The position numbers were made by a program, and so were the translations under genes. A DNA stretch of 6,686 nt from Actinomycetales bacterium (GTDB lineage: Bacteria > Actinomycetota > Actinomycetes > Actinomycetales > Cellulomonadaceae): contig JAATES010000243.1 in assembly GCA_015655615.1 (NCBI GenBank), forward strand, positions 1 to 6,686. The letters are read 5' to 3'. Positions 1-5,280 of this stretch are shown here, one piece after another (the stretch's first letter is position 1; every line of letters begins with the position of its first letter). The notes under the pieces were generated by a model. That model had not been told where the DNA came from and did no database searches. It was given only the letters and a program-made list of their open reading frames with translations.

Positions 1-1893
1 GTCACCTATGGCGACGCCGCGCAAGCGGAGACCGTGCGCAAGATGGTGGTCGCCATGGCGCGCGACATCCGAGTCCTGGTCATCAAGCTCGCCGACCGGC
101 TGCACAACGCGCGGACCTGGAAGTTCGTTCCGGCAGCCTCGGCGGAGCGCAAGGCGCGCGAGACCCTGGAGATCTACGCGCCGCTGGCGCACCGCCTTGG
201 CATGAACACCATCAAGTGGGAGCTCGAGGACCTGTCTTTCGCTACGTTGTACCCGAAGGTCTATGCCGAGATCGTCCATCTGGTGACGGAGCGGGCGCCG
301 GCTCGCGAGGAGTACCTGGGCATGGTGCGCAACGAGATACTGCGAGATCTGCGGAGCGCCAAGATCCGTGCGACCGTCACCGGGCGACCCAAGCACTACT
401 ACTCGATCTACCAGAAGATGATCGTTCGTGGCCATGAGTTCAACGAGATCTACGACCTGGTCGGAACGCGGGTGCTGGTGGACACGGTGCGCGATTGTTA
501 TGCCGCACTGGGGACCTTGCATGAGCGCTGGAAGCCCGTCCCTGGACGGGTGAAGGACTACATCGCGATGCCGAAGTTCAACATGTACCAGTCGCTGCAC
601 ACCACAGTGATCGGTCCGGGCGGCAAGCCGGTGGAGATCCAGATCCGCACGCATGAGATGCACCGTCGTGCGGAATACGGCGTGGCGGCGCACTGGAAGT
701 ACAAGGAAGCCTCCCGCGGCGCCAAGGGCAGTGACGAGGGCGGCGACATGATGTGGCTGCGACAGCTCGTCGATTGGCAGAAGGAGACCGCCGACCCCTC
801 GGAGTTCCTGGACTCGCTGCGATTCGAGATATCCGGGTCCGAGGTCTACGTGTTCACGCCGCGCGGTGAGGTCATGGCGCTGCCGCAAGGCTCGACCCCG
901 GTCGACTTCGCCTACGCCGTGCATACTGAAGTCGGTCATCGGACCATGGGCGCCCGGGTCAACGGCCGGCTGGTGCCGCTCGATTCCACGCTCGACAACG
1001 GCGACACGGTGGACGTCCTGACGTCGAAGGCGCAGAACGCCGGACCGAGCCGTGACTGGATGGCTTTCGTCAAGAGCCCGCGGGCCAAGAACAAGATCCG
1101 TCAGTGGTTCTCCAAAGAGCGTCGTGAGGAGGCCATCGAGCAGGGCAAAGATGCCATCGCCAAGGCCATGCGCAAGCAGAATCTTCCCATCCAGCGCCTG
1201 CTGTCCCACGAGGCTCTCGTTGCTCTGGCCAACGAGCTGCGCTATCCCGACGTCTCGACGCTCTATGCGGCGGTCGGCGACGGGCAGATCTCGGCAGCCA
1301 ACGTGGTGCATCGTCTGGTGCAGTCGCTGGGCGGTGAGCCCAGTGCAGAAGAAGACCTGGTCGAGGCTGCACGCCCCGGTACGCATGCCCGGAGTACCCG
1401 CGTCGGCGATCCGGGAGTCATGGTCAAGGGAGTCGACGACATCTGGGTCAAGCTGGCCAAGTGCTGCACTCCGGTGCCCGGCGATGAGATCGTGGGGTTC
1501 ATCACGCGCGGTCAGGGGGTGAGCGTGCACCGCGCCGACTGCACGAATGTCGAAGGCTTACGTGCCCAGCCGGAACGCATGGTGGAGGTCGCCTGGTCGT
1601 CCACGAGCAGTTCGGTGTTCCTGGTTCAGATCCAGGTCGAGGCACTCGACCGCGCGCGGCTGCTCTCGGACGTCACCAAGGTGCTGAGCGACTATCACGT
1701 CAACATTCTCTCTGCGACGGTCTCGACCTCGTCGGATCGGGTCGCGATCTCCCGGTTCGTCTTCGAGATGGCAGAGCCCGGTCACTTGAAGACTGTGTTG
1801 TCGGCAGTCCGCAAGATCGAGGGCGTCTTCGATGTCTACCGGATCACCGGAGCCCGCGCGGCCGACCACGCCCCTCATCTGCTGATGCACTGA
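1..1893 (+). CDS. rel: Bifunctional (p)ppGpp synthetase/hydrolase Rel, 5'-truncated by window edge
   Basis: Rel makes the alarmone (p)ppGpp from ATP and GTP/GDP during amino-acid starvation and hydrolyses it otherwise, in the cytosol and on stalled ribosomes. The frame is open from base 1, so the start and most of the HD hydrolase domain lie outside; 630 codons are visible of a usual 750-800. In visible numbering: the last HD-domain motif KLADRLHN (29-36); the synthetase domain (about 120-235) with [10 protein letters not shown], the RXKD motif RVKD (183-186), YQSLHTT and EIQIRT with catalytic-type Glu212; a TGS domain (about 282-342); a helical region; the Cys-rich zinc-finger-like domain with Cys488-Cys489, His510 and Cys514; and a C-terminal ACT/RRM domain (about 540-620). 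RXKD rather than EXDD is typical of bifunctional Rel, not RelA. The stop is TGA at 1891-1893. No frameshift or lost key residue is visible. Confidence 0.97.
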   Translation, partial: VTYGDAAQAETVRKMVVAMARDIRVLVIKLADRLHNARTWKFVPAASAERKARETLEIYAPLAHRLGMNTIKWELEDLSFATLYPKVYAEIVHLVTERAPAREEYLGMVRNEILRDLRSAKIRATVTGRPKHYYSIYQKMIVRGHEFNEIYDLVGTRVLVDTVRDCYAALGTLHERWKPVPGRVKDYIAMPKFNMYQSLHTTVIGPGGKPVEIQIRTHEMHRRAEYGVAAHWKYKEASRGAKGSDEGGDMMWLRQLVDWQKETADPSEFLDSLRFEISGSEVYVFTPRGEVMALPQGSTPVDFAYAVHTEVGHRTMGARVNGRLVPLDSTLDNGDTVDVLTSKAQNAGPSRDWMAFVKSPRAKNKIRQWFSKERREEAIEQGKDAIAKAMRKQNLPIQRLLSHEALVALANELRYPDVSTLYAAVGDGQISAANVVHRLVQSLGGEPSAEEDLVEAARPGTHARSTRVGDPGVMVKGVDDIWVKLAKCCTPVPGDEIVGFITRGQGVSVHRADCTNVEGLRAQPERMVEVAWSSTSSSVFLVQIQVEALDRARLLSDVTKVLSDYHVNILSATVSTSSDRVAISRFVFEMAEPGHLKTVLSAVRKIEGVFDVYRITGARAADHAPHLLMH

Positions 1894-1894
1894 G

Positions 1895-1935
1895 CGGTGC
1901 CGATGCACCGGGCTGTGCCCAGACAGCCGCTGTCT
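1895..1935. terminator. Stacked inverted repeats after rel, candidate bidirectional terminator
   Basis: Three perfect inverted repeats sit directly after the rel stop: CGGTGC/GCACCG with a 4-nt loop (1895-1910), GGCTGT/ACAGCC with a 6-nt loop (1911-1928), and AGACAG/CTGTCT around CCG (1921-1935). The last two share bases 1921-1928 and cannot form together. No T-run follows, as is common for actinobacterial terminators. The site lies between the convergent rel and AbiEi-like genes, where termination of both transcripts is expected. The repeats are seen; terminator function is inferred. Confidence 0.5.
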
Positions 1936-1977
1936 CGCAGAATCGTCCCGTCTATGGCAGGGAGCATCTGGCAGGAC

Positions 1978-2667
1978 TCAGGCGCTCAGCGCAGCGGACC
2001 GATCAAGCCGGGAATTGCCATCGAGCAGCGAGCCCAGAGTGCGCAGTGCCCGTTCCCGGCCGATCCATCGTGGAGTGACGTGCAGTCGATGCTCGACGGC
2101 CTCCAAGTCCACCCCTAGCGCCGCCAGTGCTTGGAGTGCTGGCACGATCTCGCGTGCAGGATGCCGGGAGGCGAGGTCGAGTGCGGTCCGGGTCAGTGAG
2201 GTCACCGGGATGGGTGGCCCGCCGGGCACCTGGAACAGATCCACATCGCCGTCTGCCACCGATGTGCGTCGCAGCACGATGGCGGCGTCGGCAGGCGCCC
2301 GGGGTCGTGGAGTGGCCCGGGTGTAGAGCATTCTGACGGGGCCCCGATGTATCAGCCTGCGGTGGGCCACTCGTGTGCCCAAGGGGATCTGACCGGTGAG
2401 TCGGGCACCCGAGGCCGGATCGTGGACCCACAGAGCACTGGCATCGCAGATGGCGGCACCCGCGGGCCGTCCGCGCGCTATGGCCATGGAGCGGATCAGG
2501 GAGGTGGCGGGAACGGACCGGAGCCGGGCGATCTCGTCGGTGAGCGGCACCAGATGGCCCTCGCGCACCAGGCAGTCCCAGGTGATCGCGTCAACGTATC
2601 GGCCCCGACGGAACAATGCCGACCCGGGGTGTTGCGGGGGGAGGAGGTCTTCGAAGGTCAGTGACAT
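1978..2667 (-). CDS. AbiEi-antitoxin-like hypothetical protein, no partner toxin seen
   Basis: This 229-residue protein resembles the large actinobacterial group annotated as 'type IV toxin-antitoxin AbiEi family antitoxin / transcriptional regulator'. Supporting features are a helix-rich N-terminus ending in a REGHLVPL-type wing (about 17-45), a middle segment SLIRSMAIARGRP (56-68) followed by an ASALWVHD segment where the family has its SAA-LHG motif, and the hallmark VTSLTRTALDLA (155-166). No DUF559-type endonuclease domain is fused, and no AbiEii nucleotidyltransferase gene is adjacent, so an antitoxin role is unproven; solitary members may be plain DNA-binding regulators. I chose ATG 2667 because an upstream ATG at 2805 would overlap the DUF349 gene and add 46 unfamily-like residues; no clear Shine-Dalgarno helps, and GTG 2685 is possible. 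It lies 92 bp downstream of DUF349 on the same strand, so read-through is plausible. It converges with rel. Confidence 0.72.
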   Translation of the reverse strand: MSLTFEDLLPPQHPGSALFRRGRYVDAITWDCLVREGHLVPLTDEIARLRSVPATSLIRSMAIARGRPAGAAICDASALWVHDPASGARLTGQIPLGTRVAHRRLIHRGPVRMLYTRATPRPRAPADAAIVLRRTSVADGDVDLFQVPGGPPIPVTSLTRTALDLASRHPAREIVPALQALAALGVDLEAVEHRLHVTPRWIGRERALRTLGSLLDGNSRLDRSAALSA

Positions 2668-2716
2668 GGCACCACTGTGCGACACCCGCAGGACGCTGTC
2701 ACCAGCAGGGAAATCC

Positions 2717-2754
2717 TGTGGACGACGCGACAGCGCAGTAGGTGCTGTGGAGAA
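2717..2754 (-). promoter_or_regulatory. Two direct DnaA-box-like sites between DUF349 and the AbiEi-like gene
   Basis: Read on the minus strand, TTCTCCACA (2754-2746) and TCGTCCACA (2725-2717) each differ by one base from the actinobacterial DnaA box TTGTCCACA. They have the same orientation and their starts are 29 bp apart. They occupy most of the 92-bp gap and lie 50-87 bp upstream of the AbiEi-like ATG. A 10-bp palindrome GGAGAACTCC (2749-2758) overlaps the distal one. No convincing -10/-35 pair was found in the gap. The matches are seen; DnaA binding is inferred from similarity only. Confidence 0.3.
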
Positions 2755-2759
2755 CTCCG

Positions 2760-4196
2760 TCAGCCCGCCGAGTCCTGTGATGCCTTGACGATCTGGTCGA
2801 GCCACGCCCGCCGGGCCGAGAGTCCCTCAGTGATCTCCTTGACCTTCTTGTCGTTGTGGGCCGCCTCTGCCTGGGCGAGATCCGCCTCGAGGTCGGCGAT
2901 GGCGGACTCAAGCTGAGCCGCCATGCCATCAGCCCGCGCCTTGACTTCGGGGTTGGATCTGCGCCATCGGTCCTCATCAGCGGTACGCACCGCGGTCTCC
3001 ACGGCGCGGATCCTTGCCTCCACCCGCTGCACGGCATCTCGAGGGACCTTCCCTGCGGCTTCCCAGCGATCCTGGATGTCACGCAGGCGAGATTTCGCGA
3101 CGGTGAGGTCGGTCACCGGCACCAATGCCTCGGCCTCGGCCAGCAAGGCCTCCTTGACGACCAGATTCGCAGCGTATTCGGCGTCGATGGCGGAGTTGAC
3201 GGCCTCCCGAGCAGCGAAGAAGGAATCCTGGGCACCGCGGAAACGCGCCCACAGTGCATCGTCGTCCTTACGGCTCGCATGGCCTGCCGCCTTCCACTGG
3301 TCCATGAGGTCACGGTAGGCACCTGCCGTCGCTCCCCACTCGGAGCTGGTGGACAGCCGTTCAGCTTCGGCGACCAGGCGTTCCTTGGCTGCTTTGACCT
3401 CGCCATGACGCTGCTCCAGCTCGGCGAAGAAGTGGCGTCGTTCCCGGTCGAACGTGGTGCGAGCATGACTGAATCGCTTCCAGAGCTCGTCCTCGGTGGG
3501 GCGATCGATGCGCGGGCCATTCTTCTGCGCGCTCCGCCACCCGTCGAGAAGGACCCGCAGTTGTTCACTGGCGGTCTTCCATTGGATCTTGGCGGGGTCC
3601 TGCGTGGCTAGCGCCTCAGCTTGCTCGACGAGGGCGGTCCGTTCTGCCACAGCAATAGTTCGTGCCTGCTGGCGTGCCGCTTCGGCTGCAGCCGCCTGCT
3701 CCTTGGCAAGGTCGCGCAGCCTTGCGAGTTGGAGGCGTAGTGATGGCAGGTCGCCGACCGCTGCCGGCTCTGACAACTCCTCGGTCAGGCGGGAGAGCGT
3801 CTGAGTGGCGTCGTGCTGCGAGACCTCTGTGGTAGCCAGACGGGTCTCGAAGAGCTGCACTTTGGAACGGAGTTCCAGGAACCGTCGGATGTAGAGCGAG
3901 AGCGCCTCATCCTCAGAGACGCCCGGAACCTGTCCCACGACTCTGTCGGAGTCGCCGTCGCGCACGCTGACGGTGCCGTCCTCCCGCACTGAACCGAACG
4001 CCTTTGCCGCTGCGACCAGCGCAGCCTCGGGCGGTCCGGTGAGCGGGCTTGGCACGGAACTCGCGGCGACTGCGGGCGTCGGGCGAGGCACCGGACGGGG
4101 AATCGGTCGAGGGACCGGTCGGGGAGTCACCGGCACTGCACCCTCGGCAGATGCCGCGGACGGCGTGCTCTGGTTATTCTCTGGACTCTCGCTCAT
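2760..4196 (-). CDS. DUF349 repeat protein with Pro-Arg-rich N-terminal linker
   Basis: This 478-residue, helix-rich cytosolic protein belongs to the DUF349 family, whose function is not established. An acidic, disordered N-terminus (1-24) is followed by a Pro-Arg repeat (25-41) and an Ala/Pro linker to about 56. A conserved segment follows (REDGTVSVRDG to EDEALSLYIRRFLELRSKV, about 71-113), then charged, probably coiled-coil helices (about 114-200). DUF349-type repeats carry the W-K/R-x-A-G ... LWxRF pattern: repeat 1 around 206-260 (GWRSAQKNG, ELWKRFSHAR), repeat 2 around 287-335 (QWKAAGHASRKDDDALWARFR), and a third, degenerate one around 365-410 (RWEAAGKVPRDAVQR). The tail is another charged helix. 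There is no signal peptide or membrane segment. ATG 4196 is chosen because GAGGAG lies 10 nt upstream; an in-frame ATG at 4289 would add 31 Cys/His/Arg-rich residues with no family-like character. It is divergent from the MBL gene and upstream of the AbiEi-like gene. Confidence 0.9.
   Translation of the reverse strand: MSESPENNQSTPSAASAEGAVPVTPRPVPRPIPRPVPRPTPAVAASSVPSPLTGPPEAALVAAAKAFGSVREDGTVSVRDGDSDRVVGQVPGVSEDEALSLYIRRFLELRSKVQLFETRLATTEVSQHDATQTLSRLTEELSEPAAVGDLPSLRLQLARLRDLAKEQAAAAEAARQQARTIAVAERTALVEQAEALATQDPAKIQWKTASEQLRVLLDGWRSAQKNGPRIDRPTEDELWKRFSHARTTFDRERRHFFAELEQRHGEVKAAKERLVAEAERLSTSSEWGATAGAYRDLMDQWKAAGHASRKDDDALWARFRGAQDSFFAAREAVNSAIDAEYAANLVVKEALLAEAEALVPVTDLTVAKSRLRDIQDRWEAAGKVPRDAVQRVEARIRAVETAVRTADEDRWRRSNPEVKARADGMAAQLESAIADLEADLAQAEAAHNDKKVKEITEGLSARRAWLDQIVKASQDSAG
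4074..4124 (-). repeat. Pro-Arg repeat PRPxPRPx in the DUF349 protein
   Basis: Residues 25-41 of the DUF349 protein read PRPVPRPIPRPVPRPTP, four near-identical tetrapeptides encoded by imperfect 12-bp repeats. Such stretches usually form extended, cationic polyproline-like linkers. Codons vary between copies (CCC, CCG and CCT for Pro; CGA, CGT, CGG and CGC for Arg), which suggests selection on the peptide rather than a recent DNA duplication. Confidence 0.75.
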
Positions 4197-4206
4197 GACT
4201 TCACGG

Positions 4207-4212
4207 CTCCTC
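4207..4212 (-). promoter_or_regulatory. Ribosome binding site of the DUF349 gene
   Basis: On the minus strand GAGGAG lies 10 nt upstream of ATG 4196. It decides the start in favour of MSESPENN over the in-frame ATG at 4289, which has no comparable site. Confidence 0.65.
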
Positions 4213-4258
4213 AGGATGTGCGCGCAACGAGCGGAGCGACCGCCGTGTGCGCAACGAC

Positions 4259-4286
4259 TGCCCGGCACCCACGAGTGGTGCGGGCA
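4259..4286 (-). promoter_or_regulatory. Hairpin in the predicted DUF349 5' UTR
   Basis: On the minus-strand transcript TGCCCG and CACC pair with GGTG and CGGGCA, giving a 10-bp stem with one bulged C and a 7-nt loop. It would start about 15 nt after the predicted transcription start and ends more than 60 nt before the start codon. No T-run follows on either strand, so it is unlikely to be a terminator. Roles in mRNA stability or translation control are possible but not shown; it matches no riboswitch class that I recognise. Confidence 0.4.
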
Positions 4287-4307
4287 CAAAACTGCCAGCG
4301 TTGGTTC

Positions 4308-4337
4308 ATTCTAGAGACTTCGCAGGGGCGATGTCGC
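4308..4337 (-). promoter_or_regulatory. Putative housekeeping-sigma promoter for DUF349
   Basis: On the minus strand a consensus-like -10 hexamer TAGAAT (4313-4308) is preceded after 18 bp by GCGACA (4337-4332), which matches TTGACA at four of six positions. Transcription would start near 4301 and leave an untranslated leader of about 105 nt before ATG 4196. The region is the only A/T-richer patch in the divergent spacer, which supports the call. Confidence 0.5.
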
Positions 4338-4382
4338 CACCGGCGTGGACAGCGGCGCGCGCTGGACACTCGGGTCAGCGCC

Positions 4383-4394
4383 TAGGCTGGAGTG
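4383..4394 (+). promoter_or_regulatory. -10 element positioned for a leaderless MBL transcript
   Basis: TAGGCT (4383-4388) fits the actinobacterial -10 pattern TAnnnT. Six bases separate it from ATG 4395, so transcription would begin at or next to the start codon. The only purine-rich candidate, GGAG at 4389-4392, ends 2 nt before the ATG, too close to act as a Shine-Dalgarno site. Both facts point to leaderless translation. The -35 region is weak: the best match, TGGACA at 4363-4368, leaves only a 14-bp spacer. Confidence 0.5.
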
Positions 4395-5135
4395 ATGAGC
4401 GACATCGACCCCGCCCGACTGCAGATCCGCGTGGTCCAGTCAGCGGTCTACGCGACCAACTGCACGATTCTCAGCATGGGCGGTGTCGCGGTCGTGATCG
4501 ACCCGGGAGCAATGGTGACGGCGTCCGTGACGCAGCTGATCGAGGACGAAGGCTGGCGGGTGCTGGCGGTCGCACTCACGCATGGGCATGCCGATCACAC
4601 CTGGGATGCTGCTTCGTGCTCGCAGCGGTGGGGAGCGCCCGTCTTGATCCACCCCGGTGACCGCTACCGCTTGCATGGGCCATTCACCGTGGGCGCCACA
4701 CCGGACGGCCCGCCACCGCACGACCCGGACGGCCCGCTCGGAGACGCTTTTCGCGATGCGGGCCTGGATCCTCGGGATTTCCAGCCCCCGGAGCACGTGC
4801 TCGAACTGGACACCGAAGAGGCCGAGGGCGTCTCGTCCCGCATTCGAGAGGCCTGGAACAGTCCGTGGCAATGGCGGCACGCACCCGGCCACACGGAGGG
4901 CTCCACGCTCTACCTGGCGAGCGATCAGGAGCAGCGGGTGGCCGCGACCGGCGATGTGCTCTTCCGGGGTGCCGTCGGACGTACCGACCTCGTCGGCGGG
5001 GATTCTGCGACCATGGTGGCGACGCTCCGCGGACTGGGTGCGGACCTCGATCCTGAGACCGTCCTCATCCCCGGGCACGGTCCGGCCAGCACGATGGCCA
5101 CCGAGCTCGCGACGAATCCCTATCTGCGTCTCTGA
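4395..5135 (+). CDS. Metallo-beta-lactamase-fold hydrolase, glyoxalase-II-like
   Basis: This is a 246-residue cytosolic zinc hydrolase of the MBL superfamily, resembling the glyoxalase-II-like protein encoded beside hisS in many actinobacteria (Rv2581c in M. tuberculosis, from memory). It has the metal-binding motif HGHADH (63-68), His166 in APGHTEGS, bridging-type Asp187 in TGDVLF, the GAVGRTD loop (192-198) and the last metal ligand His228 in IPGHGP. All expected ligands for a binuclear site are present. The true substrate is unknown; hydrolysis of S-lactoyl-type or other thioesters is the family guess. A Pro/Asp/Gly-rich loop (about 103-116) lies between metal motifs 1 and 2. ATG 4395 is preferred over GTG 4392, one codon earlier, because of the leaderless -10 spacing. 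It is divergent from DUF349 and codirectional with hisS, which starts 145 bp after its TGA stop. Confidence 0.92.
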   Translation: MSDIDPARLQIRVVQSAVYATNCTILSMGGVAVVIDPGAMVTASVTQLIEDEGWRVLAVALTHGHADHTWDAASCSQRWGAPVLIHPGDRYRLHGPFTVGATPDGPPPHDPDGPLGDAFRDAGLDPRDFQPPEHVLELDTEEAEGVSSRIREAWNSPWQWRHAPGHTEGSTLYLASDQEQRVAATGDVLFRGAVGRTDLVGGDSATMVATLRGLGADLDPETVLIPGHGPASTMATELATNPYLRL

Positions 5136-5190
5136 TCGAGCGTGTCAGGCCACGGTGCGGGCGGCACCGACAGGCCTCGTTCGACGAGAC

Positions 5191-5264
5191 CCCATACGAC
5201 GACCACCTGCACGACGACCCATTGCACGACGACCACCTGCACGACGACCCATTGCACGACGACC
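5191..5264 (+). repeat. 15-bp tandem repeat array upstream of hisS
   Basis: From 5196 two alternating 15-bp units, ACGACGACCACCTGC and ACGACGACCCATTGC, run A-B-A-B and then 9 bp of a fifth copy. The result is also a 30-bp higher-order repeat; the CCCAT at 5191-5195 resembles the end of a preceding B unit with three bases missing. The copies are identical, which indicates recent or ongoing duplication. The unit is C/A-rich and contains no stop triplet in any forward frame. A small inverted repeat CTCGT/ACGAG (5176-5188) lies just upstream. The array fills half of the MBL-hisS gap and ends 2 bp before the hisS ribosome binding site. I see no convincing promoter in this gap. Confidence 0.93.
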
Positions 5265-5266
5265 TC

Positions 5267-5273
5267 GGAAGGA
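5267..5273 (+). promoter_or_regulatory. Strong Shine-Dalgarno site of hisS
   Basis: GGAAGGA is followed by a 7-nt spacer and ATG 5281. This near-ideal site fixes the hisS start after the tandem array, against an in-frame GTG at 5155 that would read through it. Confidence 0.8.
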
Positions 5274-5280
5274 CCTTGTC

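Noticed and set aside
1897..2118. 73-codon plus-strand frame after rel
   Set aside because: It runs through the inverted repeats and into the antisense of the AbiEi-like gene; low-complexity peptide and no ribosome binding site.
2668..2805. Longer start (ATG 2805) for the AbiEi-like protein
   Set aside because: It would overlap the end of the DUF349 gene, and the extra residues have no family character.
2856..3611. 251-codon plus-strand open frame opposite the DUF349 gene
   Set aside because: Antisense shadow with no domain or ribosome binding site; the opposite strand carries the DUF349 repeats.
4197..4289. Longer start (ATG 4289) for the DUF349 protein
   Set aside because: The added Cys/His/Arg-rich segment covers the leader repeats and part of the hairpin region, and the good ribosome binding site fits ATG 4196.
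5191..5264. Tandem array as a CRISPR
   Set aside because: Units are 15 bp and contiguous, with no unique spacers and no cas genes.
5136..5280. T-box riboswitch or intrinsic attenuator before hisS
   Set aside because: No T-box consensus, specifier stem or terminator with a T-run is visible in the 145-bp gap.
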